A DNA stretch of 64,000 bases from Leptodontidium sp. MPI-SDFR-AT-0119 (GCA_020726505.1 JAHLEZ010000010.1:1302001-1366000); one strand, 5' to 3'; shown: positions 48,844 through 60,946, counted from the first letter of the stretch. Notes: a model not told the origin generated them from the letters alone. Numbers and translations: made by a program.

Positions 48844-49680
48844 TCACCAATGCACTCGTCCCCGCTTGCTACATCCTGTTTCGAACGATGTAGCCCACCT
48901 CTCGAGTTCCTCATGTGCGTACTTACACTTGAGGTAATGTTGATCCGTGGCTTCCCTAGTCGGCTTGCCACAAATCAAGCAGATCTCCACCTCAGGGTCC
49001 TGTTCAACATCAGAGTCCTGTTCGATATCAGCGCCGCCAGTGAAATGAACTTCGTCCATTTGGCCATGGAGAGTATTGCTGAAGATCGTGTCGAGCCATG
49101 GGAACCTGATTTTTGATTTCGTTCTATCAACAAGCGAGGCGGGCGGAGAGCTAGCCATCCATGAGCTAGAGGATCTGCCGGACATGCCGCAAGAAGGAGC
49201 GTCGAGATGGAGCGTTAAGAGCGTTGACTCTGATATGATGTCGATATCTGTATCGTAGCCATCATCCTCCATCACACTGTTAGAGCTCGTCTCTAAGACG
49301 AGCTCATATTCACTTAATCCATCGTCGGCATCAGAATGTTCTTCTTCTTCCTCCGCTTCTACCCTTTCCTCTTTTCCTCTCTCTGTGGTGTCGGGGAGAG
49401 TTCCATTGGTCTCATCGGCTCCACCAGTGAATTCCTCACCGGCCTGGATGACGATGTGTCTGTTGACCTGGACCTCCTCGACCCACTCGTCTACTCTATC
49501 TACAGGATAGATCCGTTTCTTCGCGCCCGCTTTCATGTCCAATACGAAGGAACACACTTGACAGGCTGGGCCGAAGGGGTATAGACAGTCGCTGTCGTCG
49601 CAGATTCTGGGGAGGTCGGCAGTGGCGTCTGAGGAGAAGCTTGAGCTGGTAATGTCGGTTACTGAAAGCCCGAGAGACAT
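48844..49680 (-). CDS. Hypothetical acidic protein with C-terminal Cys/His motif (278 aa)
   Basis: Intronless ORF from an ATG at 49680. An N-terminal Ser/Thr-rich stretch is followed by Cys residues at about 27-43 (ICDDSDCLYPFG, CQVCSF) that look like a small metal site. The middle (80-150) is Glu/Asp-rich with an EEEEEH run. Near the end, LICGKPTREATDQHYLKC has the CxxC ... HxxxC spacing of a zinc knuckle-like or C2HC finger. There is no signal peptide or transmembrane segment. The frame ends shortly after, at GRVHW; a final intron is possible but not required. Divergent from the 50162 gene, 481 bp apart. Family unknown. Confidence 0.6.
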   Translation of the reverse strand: MSLGLSVTDITSSSFSSDATADLPRICDDSDCLYPFGPACQVCSFVLDMKAGAKKRIYPVDRVDEWVEEVQVNRHIVIQAGEEFTGGADETNGTLPDTTERGKEERVEAEEEEEHSDADDGLSEYELVLETSSNSVMEDDGYDTDIDIISESTLLTLHLDAPSCGMSGRSSSSWMASSPPASLVDRTKSKIRFPWLDTIFSNTLHGQMDEVHFTGGADIEQDSDVEQDPEVEICLICGKPTREATDQHYLKCKYAHEELERWATSFETGCSKRGRVHW

Positions 49681-50161
49681 GTTGTTAGGTGTGTGTGGGG
49701 GGTGTTAGAGATATACCGACAAAGATTGTGTGTAAATTTGAGTTCTTTATTTGATTGTTGTGTATATATACGTGGATAGAAATGACTGTGCAGGAAAATT
49801 GGGGTTTTGATGGGTTGTTTGGGTTGTTTATCAAGTACAGTGGATATTGCTGTTCTGTTCTGGCGGAAGAATGGGGATTGTATTTCCTTTCTACCTTTGC
49901 AGGTTAACAACAAAGCTTCTTTCTTGAATATAACAAAGGCGATTGACACATTTCAAACCGTTAATAAAAATGACATAAAGAAAGGTATATCGCCCATTGT
50001 TGCAGCTTGTCATTGTTGATTTTCAGTGCCTGTTGCGGACTTAAACGAACAGAATAGAAGCAATGCATATTTTAAGGGGCGGGCATGAGGTTCCCATACA
50101 TACCCAAAACCCTCAACAAAGACCTCCTTCATAATAGAAAGACACAAACGAACTCATCAAA

Positions 50162-51040
50162 ATGATACGCAACAAGACAAAGAATGACAGAATGAGAGCG
50201 AAACGAAATACTTGGACGCTATTCCTGCAATGTGGCCACCTATTCCGAACCGTCCCGAGCAAAGGTGACCTCCAACCCATCGAGCGAGCCCTCGAAGTTC
50301 AGCTCAGCGAAGCCGACGACGGCTCATGTGCCTACTGCGCGACTCCAAACCCAGATCCTGCTAGAGCTCCTCCTGATCTGCTCCGAGAGCGGCTGGTCGA
50401 AGCGCAGAGTTTCCGTACCTACCACGAGAACCTACTTCAGGATCCAGGGCTGAAGAAGGAGTATCGTACCATAGCAAAAGAAGATGTAGTGAGCTGGACC
50501 ATGGATATCAGGTACATTGAAGGGATCATACAAGGCGCATTAGAGCAGCCTCTTAATAACATTATCTCCAATAACCAGTACGAAAACCACCTCGGTGGAT
50601 GGCGGCAAGAAGTTGCTTGCATTCCTCGCATCATGGAAATCGCGGTTAAGGAAGATGTGTCCGCCAATGATATGAAAAAGGTGGAGGCTTACTGTAAGAA
50701 GACGCGGCATGATCTCGATTGTGACCTTACTTTTGCGCGTGGGAGACTTCTTGGTATGCAATGGGCTAACGCCTTAGGTAGATCGGTCTTGGACACTCAA
50801 TTGGGACCTGAGCCTGAGGTGCCTGAACCTACCGATGAGGAGCCGCTGTTGGATTTAGAGAATGAGAGTGAGGGCTCGCGAGGAAGACGGAGAGGGCCGG
50901 TGCTGCCCCTGATTAGTCCATCATACCCATCATACTTCACGCGTCGTAGACGGAGAGCGAGTTCGAGTATGAGTCGAGGATTGGCCATCATGGCGAAGAA
51001 AGGAGAGCGTATCATAGAAGAATCTATGCTATTCTCTTAG
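50162..51040 (+). CDS. Hypothetical protein with CGH/CxxC pair (292 aa)
   Basis: Intronless ORF from an ATG in AAAATG context. The N-terminus is basic; LQCGHLF at about residue 24 and CAYCATP at about 57 give CxH ... CxxC, a possible zinc site reminiscent of half a RING finger. Residues 75-215 are mainly helical and charged. The C-terminus is Arg-rich with RGRRRGP and RRRRRAS, resembling a nuclear localisation signal. I do not know the family. It shares the CGHL-then-CxxC layout with the small gene at 23673. Divergent from the 48844-49680 gene. Confidence 0.6.
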   Translation: MIRNKTKNDRMRAKRNTWTLFLQCGHLFRTVPSKGDLQPIERALEVQLSEADDGSCAYCATPNPDPARAPPDLLRERLVEAQSFRTYHENLLQDPGLKKEYRTIAKEDVVSWTMDIRYIEGIIQGALEQPLNNIISNNQYENHLGGWRQEVACIPRIMEIAVKEDVSANDMKKVEAYCKKTRHDLDCDLTFARGRLLGMQWANALGRSVLDTQLGPEPEVPEPTDEEPLLDLENESEGSRGRRRGPVLPLISPSYPSYFTRRRRRASSSMSRGLAIMAKKGERIIEESMLFS

Positions 51041-52211
51041 ACTTCTAAGGATCTTGCGCTGCTTAAACTCCAGAGCGTAACGCAAAGGCGGGTTTTCTGT
51101 ATTACGGAATACTCAGAGGAGCATAGAGAAGCAATTAAAAAAAAATCTCGCTTAGAATATTGAATATACGGATATGCGATGTGAAGTAAGAATCCGAATA
51201 AGTACGAAGTGAAGCTTGAGAGAAAGAGAATGGGGGAAATCTCAGAGTCCCCAGTGCAAGGTGAAATTAAACGCAATGTAGGAAATAACAATTGCAATAC
51301 TGGGGAATTTGATTGCAGTTGGCAACGTAAAGTAAATAGAACAAGGAAAGAGAAGCTCGAGTGACAAAGAATCACAAGAAATGCATCAGAGAACCTCCAG
51401 CTTGTAAGCAGACTAAGAGACCTGGCACATCCATTGTCATAGAAGATATGCCAATAGACGATGGATAACCCAACAATCTATTAGATTTCGAAGATCATAT
51501 TTCGATGTCTCGCTCAGAAATGCACGGTGTTTCCACTTCTCGCTGGCTGGGAGTGGCTGGCTTCGTACAGTAGCGCGAGCTCTTCACCGCTCCATGGGGG
51601 TATGCATATAAGTTGCATCTCCCCTCATCCTCGGTATGACTGCTTGCTGTATCTGACCCAAGCATGGCAGACTCGTCCGTCATAATTGAGTGGGTTGAAC
51701 AGCTGCTAGGTAGGTAGGTGAGACTAGTATTGCTGAATGCCGACCTGGCCAGTATCCCCTATCGCCGGGACATGTGGACACTCTGATTGGAGCGCAGCTC
51801 TCCCACACCACCACGACCCTCCACTGTGAATTCGATGACTCTTGATTGCTCTTATCCCCTCTTCAAGTACAACTAACCGTTCAACAACAAACAACTCTGG
51901 AATTGACTGATTGATTGATTCAAGAAACAACACTTCAAAAAACACGATCAGACACGTCTCCAGTGAAAGTCCACAGCCTCTCAAGACATTCAACGGTCTT
52001 GTCGCCCCCCACCAAACCACAATCGCGTCGCCCAACGAATATCTGCCCACACGCGCAGAACCGGCTGGCAGACTCTCACGAACGCCCTCGTTCTTTTCTT
52101 CTTCTTCGGACTTCTCCTCTACTTCATCGCCTTTAAAAACGCCGTGTCCCCTTGAGGTCACAGCGAGGTAATTGAAGTGAAGGAGATATCCACTTTGCCA
52201 CACATCAACCC
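51041..52211. other. Intergenic; leader of the 52212 gene
   Basis: No coding signal in keeping with a gene. The last 300 bases before 52212 are CT/A-rich and probably the 5' leader. Confidence 0.4.
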
Positions 52212-55200
52212 ATGAGCAATCTTCTCTGGAAATTCTACCATAATGAGGAGGTCGAGAAATTTCGACACCTCCTTTCAAATGGCAGCCAAAATACCCAATA
52301 TACGCCAAAGAGCTACGGAGGGTTGGGAAATGCCCAAAGTTGGGGAAGCATAACTGGGAGCCCAAGTGGATTTGCGACATCGCCGAGGACTACCACGAAG
52401 CACCGGAAGGTATCTGGACAGCAGGGCGCGGGTGGCACAAAGGGATTGAACACGAGTCTTACTCGAGCGGAGGTCAATAGCAGAGACCATGCTGGACTTA
52501 CGATCCTGCATCGCGCCGCGTCGTCAACCTCGGAAATCGCAACAAGCTTCGCCATGGCACTCCTCGAACATCCCGCTATCGATTTGTATGCGCAAGATAC
52601 AGAGAACGGATGGACGGCCTTGCACAGAGCTTTATACTTTGGAAATATTACCCTGGCGAGAGCTATCATCGAGAAAGACGCTCGAGATCCTGGTGGCCAG
52701 GTTGGGAGCGCTGTGCAGAGAGCTGCTAGTTCCGTCATCAAAGTTAAGGACTTCGAAGGGAACAGCCCCTTTGACGTTTACAACGCTACGATTGCGCGAC
52801 GCTCGATGACGCTCGATAGCAATGGAGATGATTCAGATGCCGAATCGGACGATGCCGAGTCAATGGCGGGACCAACGCAGGAAAGTACACCATTTTCAAT
52901 CGATGGTGACGAAGTCTTTGCCTGGGGAAGTAGCCGAAATCATGGACTGGGCTTCAAAGACCAAGATGACCGCCAACATCCCGAAAAGATCGTCTTGAAG
53001 AGACCTGACCATCTCTTGTTTCGATTCTACCGGGAATATGTAGAGTCATGCGAAGCCAAAGACCTGCCATTCAATAAACGTTCTTCGCCCCCGAAATCGG
53101 TTGCAGAGCTTCCCACTCTCATTACCAATCGTCCTATTACCATCCAGGATATGGAACTTTCAAAGTTACACAGTGCTATTCTGACAACTGATCCTGAATC
53201 AAATCTTTACATGTGTGGCTTTGGTCCAGGTGGTAGGCTAGGAACTGGAGATGAAACTACTCGATTCTCTTATGTCCCCATAGAAGAGGGTGCTCTCGCC
53301 GGAAAGAAGGTCAGCAAAATCGCTCTTGGCCAAAACCATTCTTTGGCTGTCACGTCAGACGGATCCCTCATGTCCTGGGGAACCAATACGTATGGTCAAC
53401 TGGGGTACACGTTACCGCGCCCAGCGTTGAAGGATGAAGAGCCTATTTGTTCCACACCTCGCCAAATCTTCGGACCATTGAAGAGAGAAGCAATCATTGG
53501 AATTGCAGCTTCGGCACTTCATTCAGTGGCTCACACTTCAACGTCTCTTTTCACATGGGGGAAGAATGAAGGGCAATTGGGGTTGATGGACTCAGATTCG
53601 CGAAGTCTCGAAATGCAGCCGATTCCCCGCAAAGTTGCTGCCTCTCTGTTCAAAGCTGCTATTACAATGGTGTCAGCGATCAACTCAGCAACTATCGTCT
53701 TACTGGCAAATCACACTGTTTGTGTTTTCACAAATTACGGATACAATATCGTCAAGTTCCCCTTGTTTGAAGGGTTCACCAACTATCACTTGAAGACCAA
53801 TGCTTTGACTACCCGATATGAGTCGACGACGAATCACATATCACACATCACAGCTGGGGGAGATACAATTGGTAAGTACAGCCTTTCGTAACAGTTCCAA
53901 CCCTTTTTTCCGTCCTGAGCCGGGAGCGGAGATTCAAGTGTCCTACACATCTCAAGTTACCCTCAAGTCTCGATCTTTTCCTTTTGAAAACAAATAATTA
54001 ACCCTAGGCGCTAGGAGCTGTATCGAGTCGCGGCGATCTGTTCACTGTCGTCGTTCGAAGTATCCCCACAAATGCTGCTACAAGCACGACCAATCCAGCA
54101 AAGATCAAAGATTCGCTCTCCACACCGGAGCGAGTTTGGTCTTTACGAAAAGGACACTGGGACGGCATCAAATCCGTGGGGATCACTGAAAACGGCTCTG
54201 TGATTGTCTGTACCCAGGCTGGTGCGGTTTGGCGTCGAATCAAGCGAGCCAATATCAAAGATGCTTTCCTGGGAACCAAGAACTTCAATCGCAAGGATTT
54301 CAAATTTCAGCGAATTCCAGGCCTTACCAAGGTGGCATCCGTTCGAAGCACGACATTTGGTGTCTATGCAGCTATCAGAAAAGACTGCGATGTAACGAAG
54401 ACCCAAATAACGGTAGATGAGCCGAGCCTATGGTCAGATGTTGCTCCATTACTCAGCATCCGAGACCTGGAGGCTTCTGAACCACCCCAGGACGAGGAAG
54501 ATACAGATACTCCTAGATTCTGGTCACCTGCTTTGCCCAAGGATTTGTTTGAGCCTTTGAAACGCGCAGTTCTCACCTCGCCGGATCTTGAGGGTGATGT
54601 TTCTCATCTCTTTTTCGGCCAATCTCTGGATGACGGCTACGATGTCTACATTGCAACCTCGATTTCTGAGGTACGGATTCCGGTCCATGGATTCATTTTG
54701 TCCCGAAGCTCGATTTTCAGGAAGTTGATGAATGATTTCCGGCGAACTGGCACTGCATCGATCCCGGACGTGCTTGTGATCCGGAAAAGTCCCGCTTCTA
54801 GTGGTGATTCAGTGGCTGCAGCGGAGATCAAGAGCACGGAAATTGTTTTCCAAGGCATCGACTTCATCACTCTCATTAACCTCGCCGTGTACTTGTATAC
54901 CGATACAGTAATCGATGTTTGGCATTTCACCCGCCATTGCCCAAAGATGGCCTTCAGATATCGACAAGTGCGTGCTGAAGTTATGAAAGTGGCTAGCCAC
55001 TTGAAATTGTCTAAGCTGGAAGCTGCGGTTCGTTTAATGTCTGAACCTGACGGGCAGATGAACATCGATATGGCTCTAGCGCTCCAGGACCCAACATTCT
55101 TTAATGATGGCGATGCAATCATCGAGCTTGATGGATCTGAGGTAGTTGTACACAGCGCGCTATTGTGCCAACGCTGTCCTTTCTTCGAAGGACTATTCAA

Positions 55201-57092
55201 CGGCCGTGCTGGAGGGCAATGGCTGGCTGAGAGACGACAAGACAACACAGAGGCTGTTCGAATCGACTTGAAACATTTTCAACCCGGAGCATTTCATCTT
55301 GTTCTCCGATACATCTACTCAGATGTTGGAAATGAGCTCTTCGACGATATCGTTTCGACCGATATTGATGAGTTTTCAGAACTTTTGATGGACGTTCTGG
55401 CTGTTAGTGATGAACTCATGCTTGACCGACTGTCCCAAATATGTCAACAGGTCATCGGTCGCTTTGGTGAGTAACATTTAGAGCTTGTCTTTGATATATC
55501 AGGACTGACTAGTTCCAGTGACCACTCGCAATGCCTGCAATCTACTGAACGCCATTGCTCCTTGTGCTGTTACGGCGTTCAAAGATAGCGCTCTCGAGTA
55601 TCTTTGCCTGCAGCTCGAATCGATGCTCGAAAACCATCTTCTCAATGACCTTGACAGTGAACTACTTCTTGAACTGGATGCTGTCGTTCGAGCAAACCAG
55701 TTGAACTGCCTTCCATTTGCAAAGAGTGGTAGAGCCGACTTGCTATTACATGAACGACACCCTAGTCTGGCTGGGGATATCCACGAAGAACGACAGAGGC
55801 GAATTAGGGAGATGACTTTCCGCATGAATCTCAGAGATGACGATCACAAACTATCGTCTTCTTATCGAGGACGGGTTGGGAGTCTTGACGATTTTGCCCC
55901 AGGATCACCAAGCCAAGAAAAACTGCGACGAAAATCGAAGACTCCCAGAAATGCACCGTTTAGTCCAAGCATTCGACCGAAGGATTCCACCATAGACTTA
56001 ATGTTTGACATGGACGATGATGAAGTACTGGCAGCTGGGAGCCCGCCTGCGCCGAGGACATCATTAGAGCCGGCAGCCATACCTGAAGATTCAGCGATTC
56101 GCAAAATATCCTGGGCTGAGCCTCGGTCAGTTCCAGATGATGAAGAACTGCCTTCTACTCCATCCGGCTTGGGCATTCAGACCCCAGGGGATGATCAGGC
56201 AAACGGTATCAAAACATGGTCATCTCCTGCACTTCCTTCTTCGAAACTCGATATGAAGGAAATTATGGCCCAAGCTTCATCAAGTCGCACATCCGCACTA
56301 TCACAGAGTTTTTCAGCCCAAAAGGCGCAAGATGAAGCGACCAGTAAACAAGCCCGATTGAAGCTGTCCCAAAAGGAACGCAAGAAGCAGCAACAAATCA
56401 TGCAGCAAAGCATGGACAAGCCTCAAATCTCACTCAACAAGGAAGACGGGAAGCCCGCTTCTCCATGGCAGGTGGCTGGCTTGGGGCAAAGAACTTCCCT
56501 GAAGGACGTTCTGGGTGAACCGAAGCCTTCACCTGGTCTTATTGCGAAATCTTTGGCGTCTCCAATATCGTCACAGACTTCTACACCAAGGCGAACGGCG
56601 TCACCAGATACTCGGTTCGCAGGCCAAAGTCGGAATGGAAGCAGCAGCAATGCCAAGAAAAGCCAAAGTTCCTTTACCGGCTCATCAAGGCCAACCATTG
56701 ACTCGAGATTTGCAAAATCCTCCCCGATCATTCCCCACTCGAAATCCTACATGACACCTGTAGGTAAAGCGGAACCATCATTACAACTTTCTATGTCCGA
56801 CATCATCGGACAACAGAGACGAGAGCAAGAAGTAATCAAGGAAGCTGTCGCTAAACGAAGTCTCCAAGAGATCCAAGAGGAGCAAGCCTTTCAAGAGTGG
56901 TGGGATCAAGAGAGTAGGAGGGCTCAGGAGCAAGAAGCCGCGAGATCAAAACCTACTCAGTCGACTAAAGGCAGTAAACCCGGTAGTGGCCGTGGGAAGG
57001 GGGGTTCGAGGGGACGAGGTGGGAGAGGGAAAGGCGATACTGCCCAGCGAGGCAGGGGAAAGGGCCAAGAGAAAGCTGCTGGCGTGTCGTAG
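52212..57092 (+). CDS. Ankyrin-RCC1-BTB protein, IBtk-like
   Basis: Likely substrate adaptor for a CUL3 ubiquitin ligase, as proposed for IBtk and fission yeast Btb3. Exons 52212-53871, 54015-55466, 55519-57092 (1561 aa). Two ankyrin repeats at about 95-150 (DHAGLTILHRAAS, NGWTALHRALYFGN). RCC1 repeats at about 235-640 (VFAWGSSRNHGLGF, LYMCGFGPGGRLGTGD, LMSWGTNTYGQLGYT, LFTWGKNEGQLGL). A first BTB at about 810-930 (DVYIATS, IPVHGFILSRSSIFR) and a second at about 985-1090 (GDAIIELDGSEVVVHSALLCQRCPFF, GAFHLVLRYIYSD). The C-terminal 450 residues are disordered, with a helical Gln/Glu segment (QRREQEVIKEAV) and a GRGKGGSRGRGGRG tail. Introns are 143 and 52 nt. Confidence 0.92.
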
Positions 57093-57229
57093 TGAATTTG
57101 TGCTCTGTACATATCTGTATATACCCAATGCTAGGAAGGTAGGCGTTTTAGTTAGAGGATTGCAGCAATGCTCCGCATATAACGAGAGCCGGCGTTTTCA
57201 CAAAATAATGAAGAATCGTTAAAATTATG

Positions 57230-57989
57230 CTGCGTTCGTTGTCCCTGACATTGTCAATGACGTGGGATACAGTATCGTTCTTGATGATCATGAACTAGAA
57301 CCACCCATCCCACTTTGAAGCTATTCATAATCTCCAATACAAGCTTAAGCAAGCTTGATTGCGAAGGCTTGATTGCAGTACTTGCTCCGTAGACTATGAG
57401 TGGGATTAAAAATATGGCTAGCATTCATGGAAATGGCAAGGAAATGCGGTAATATAATCCTACGACTGCTGTGAGAGCAGCTAACGGGATTGATTGTTGC
57501 TGCTTCTGCAATGATTTAATGGCGTTTAGTAATAAAAGTAAGTACTTGCACGAACCTTCAAAGGATGTCTGGGGTGGGAGGTGAAGTCGTGTAACCCCAA
57601 GCAATAGCATACTCAGCGTAGGAACCATTAGGGATTAGCATCTCAAAAAAAGCAGCGACTCGATCCCCAGGCTATCCCAAATAAGCTTCCATCCATACTT
57701 GAAAGCCTCTCTAGCATGTCCTTCATACCTTGAACTCAATAACATTCGCCCCGACCTTTTCTATAATACCGGCGATATCATCCCCTTGGTTTATTCCAGT
57801 CTAAACCCCTCCGAGGAGCTCCTATATTAGACCTTCAATTAACATTGCCGCAAATTCTGTGACCTTCCAATCCTTGAGGTTTGTGTCCGAGGCGATGGCT
57901 TTGATGAGGATTTGGTCGTCCTTTGGTTCTGGGATAGAGAATTCTCCGATTTCCACTTTTGGTCCGACATGGTTGATTGCTTCTTTCAT
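57230..57989 (-). pseudogene. Decayed zinc-type alcohol dehydrogenase/quinone oxidoreductase
   Basis: Minus-strand remnants appear in family order. From the ATG at 57989: KEAINHVGPKVEIGEF, DDQILIKAIASDTNLKDWKV. Then NQGDDIAGIIEKVGANVI; GDRVAAFFEMLIPNGSYAEY; AIAWGYTT; HLPPQTSFE; EAATIPLAALTAVVGLY and the Rossmann signature PLIVYGAST followed by FAIKLA. This is the GroES-like plus NAD(P)-binding medium-chain reductase pattern. A one-base shift breaks the frame after AIAWGYTT, a TGA replaces the Trp expected after ISLPFP, and another shift lies after YGAST, so the gene is dead. The right half fades out by about 57230. It is divergent from the NmrA-like gene. Confidence 0.75.
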
Positions 57990-58320
57990 GTTGGGCTTGG
58001 GGGAGCAATGCAAATAGGTTAGGTGTGAGAATTTGTGACTAATGGCTAGGTCAAAGGAGGTAACTAATGAATGCAAGTGAAATAGAGTGCAGTGCAATAT
58101 GTGGGTTGGGTTGAACCAATATATCGAAAGCAGGTGACATATAAATGACAAATAGAATGACAAGTAGAAAACATTAACTTGGCTTAAGCTTTATGAATTG
58201 AGGGGTATTGGCAGGATATTTTTTAGCAGCTGAAAAATACAATAAGAGCCTGGAACAGAAGTTTATTGTTCCTTCTAATTACGGATATTGTTTCGCTAGC
58301 TTATGGGGGCCGGATAGTTG

Positions 58321-58435
58321 CGTGAGGAGTGCGGGGAGGAGTGCGGGAGAGGAGAGAAGTGCGGGAGAGGAGTATAGGAGAGAAGTGCGGGAGAGGTGCG
58401 GGAGAGGTGCGGGAGAGGTGCGGAAAGAGGTGCAA
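58321..58435 (+). repeat. Minisatellite of GTGCGGGAGAG-type units
   Basis: About nine imperfect copies of an 11-12-bp G-rich unit (GTGCGGGAGAG/GAGTGCGGGAGAG). The same unit, in opposite orientation, occurs at 61665-61750. Confidence 0.75.
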
Positions 58436-58656
58436 GTGCAGGAAGCATACAAGTCTTACAAATAATATTGAAAAATTCTTACAAATGCGGTCCTGAGTTT
58501 TCATCCGTGAATTACAAACGCATATCATGCACGTGGCCTACAATTCAGTCATTAGAGATGTACTTATAGCTTGCACCATCTGATGATCTGACTTCCAGTT
58601 TTACCATTCTCACCACGTCTACATTCATCATTCCTGAAAATCTCCCAATTAACAAT

Positions 58657-59766
58657 ATGGTCAAAGTAGCAGTGGCAGGTGGCAGTGGTGGTGTCGGTCG
58701 CGCTATTATTGACGCTTTGAAAGAACAGAAGACGCATGACTTCGTCATCCTGAGCCGAAAAGTACTAGATCCTAGTCTCCTTGTTGTCCTTGATCGGTAT
58801 TTGTCCTAACACAGAACAGGACAATCCGGCCCTTGAAGCTGAGGTTGGAGCAAAAGTGATTAGGGTGGACTATACAGATTCTTCATCTGCGCAGAAGACG
58901 CTCGAGGACCACCAGATTCACACCGTGATTTCCGCATTAAGCATTCAATCAGAGGAGCACAGTAACGCACAGATTGGCCTTATTCGTGCAGCTGCCGCTG
59001 CTTCTTCAGTAAAGAGATTTGTGCCGAGCGAGTTCGGGATACCATATGAAGAGAAGTTGGTCCTTATAGCCCTCGAACAAGAAAGCTCGCTGATATTCTG
59101 AGAGGCATATAGCAGTCTTGCCGCTTGCGGCATTCAAATCCGCTGCTGTTGACGAGCTTAAGAAGACCGATCTCGAATATACTCTGTTTACCAATGGATT
59201 CTTCATGGACTACCTGGGTCTGCCCAAAGTCAAGAGCTATCTCACCCCTATGGTCATTGTCTTGGATATCCAACACAGGGTTGCTGGTATACCAGGATCA
59301 GGAAACACACCAGTGGTACTTACTACAACCAAAGACGTGGGGAAGTTCGTCGTTGCGAGCTTGGGATTGGAGAAATGGAGCGAGCGAAGTATCATGGTTG
59401 GTGATAGAAAGACTTGGAATGAGATTCTGGCGATTGCGGAGAAAGCGATAGGTATGATGATCTCGATCCACCATTACTTGCTAGAATGCTGGCTGATTTT
59501 ATCATCTTCAAGGAACAAAATTCCAGACTTCCTACGACTCCGTCGAGAAGCTGCAAAAGGGCCAGATTACAGAACTGCCTAGCCACGTCCACGTCTATCC
59601 GTTCTTTCCAAAGCAAGCTCTGCAAGGAATGTTCGCTTTATTTGGTAACTGGTTTGAAAATGGGGAATTCAATTTTCAGGTCACCCAAGGACTTTATCTC
59701 AATGGGAAGTTTCCAGAGATTGTGCCTACGAGCATCGATCAGATCATTACTGCAGCCTGGGCTTGA
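58657..59766 (+). CDS. NmrA-like / isoflavone-reductase-like NAD(P)-binding protein
   Basis: Atypical short-chain dehydrogenase; substrate unknown. Four exons: 58657-58761, 58820-59055, 59105-59451, 59513-59766 (313 aa, usual length). The dinucleotide-binding motif is AVAGGSGGVGRAI near the N-terminus; VILSRK ends exon 1; RFVPSEFGIPYEEK and HIAVLPLAAFKSAAVDEL follow, with LEYTLFTNGFFMDYLG, TTKDVGKFVV and a C-terminal ITAAW. Without intron 2 the gene would appear frameshifted; removing 59056-59104 (weak GTTGGT donor, GCTGAT branch) joins YEEK to HIAVL exactly. The catalytic Lys of NmrA-like reductases may be K in LAAFKSAA. The neighbouring dead oxidoreductase suggests a former small metabolic locus. 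Confidence 0.85.
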
Positions 59767-60073
59767 AATGAGGTTGAAACCCGTTCACAATTTCAGTAGG
59801 TAGCTAGGGTAGCTTACTTTTCTTAACTAAAATTACCTTCAATTCAGATATTATGCAGATGAAAAGTGATCTCTTCTGGGTAGAGCGCACCACGGTGCAG
59901 GTTGGGGCGGGAGCAATTGGATATGGATATAATCACGCCTAGTCTTTCTTAATGGTCACGATAAGAAGAGAGCTGTTATGAACGGAGGGATCACGTGCGC
60001 ATTGGCCCTGAGGCTCGGGAATCGGGGTCACGTGACGGACCGCTGGGACCGCCGGGGGTCCTGCGAGGTCCAA
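59767..60073. other. Spacer left of LTR-like element
   Basis: No coding signal. It includes two CACGTG-type motifs (TCACGTG near 59991 and 60028). Confidence 0.35.
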
Positions 60074-60260
60074 TGTTACGAAGTTCTAGAGTAGTTTCCT
60101 AAGTAGTAGAGCTTCGTGCTCAAATTTATATAGCAGTTTAACCATTGCTTGTAACGTCTCAATTCCGATTGAGAACCGAACCTCTTGTGACTTTACTTCT
60201 TAGCTGATACCAACCGACGAACCTGTACGCCGCGTACCAGTCAGAACCAGGAACGTTACA
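60074..60260. mobile_element. Possible solo LTR
   Basis: 187 bp beginning TGTTACG and ending CGTTACA, the TG...CA ends and near-inverted termini typical of fungal Ty3-type LTRs. A TATATAG box lies at about 60127. No target-site duplication is visible (left TCCAA, right GGTAA), and no reverse-transcriptase coding sequence is nearby. It could be a diverged solo LTR or one end of an eroded element. Confidence 0.45.
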
Positions 60261-60946
60261 GGTAAATCGATTTGTTACTTATTCTAATAATAACTTTATA
60301 ACTACGTTAGCTATCACAAATCTAACTAAGCTATTTTAAAGATCTAATCGAGGCGAGCTCAGAGGAAACACCACAGACGTTTCCACTAGTTTGTAGGATA
60401 ATTGCCCTGTAACTTTGGTAGTTCAAGGCAATCAAATTCACATAGATCATCCGGAAACGCTATTCATGATGTGGTCTCGTGTTTGCTCCCATTTTATCAG
60501 ATATCACAATCTCTCAACGATGAGCACTTTCGGTTCTCCCTCTGCGAACAGATTGACCCTAGCAGTTCATTAACCGTCGCATCTTATGCAGCCCCATACT
60601 TGTCTCCTGCAAAAACCGTCAATTTGGCAAATTTCATAACCTCCCCGAGACTGAAATCTCCTTTCCTAAACGAAGCTAGTGCCTCTCGTTTCATTTCACT
60701 CGCCTTCACCGTCCTCGTATCCCAGGAGCAACGACGTCAGTTCTGGGTGATATTGCTCCAACTGCCAGTGTGAATCCCACCGATTTTCTTGTCCATAGAT
60801 ATTGCCAAGGGTTGGTTTTCAGCTCAAGAGTATTCACTTTACACACAAGTAGAAATCAAGCTCAACTAGTATTCGCGAGACCCCTATCTCTCGCTGACCC
60901 AACTCATGTGATCATTGAGGAATCACCAGCCTCCCAGACTTCGCTC
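60261..60946. other. Spacer right of LTR-like element
   Basis: AT-rich up to about 60350. An open + frame at 60402-60773 lacks an ATG at its head and shows no domain. Confidence 0.35.

Noticed and set aside
54004..56731. Several long minus-strand ORFs opposite the ankyrin-RCC1-BTB gene
   Set aside because: Antisense shadows of strong coding sequence on the plus strand.
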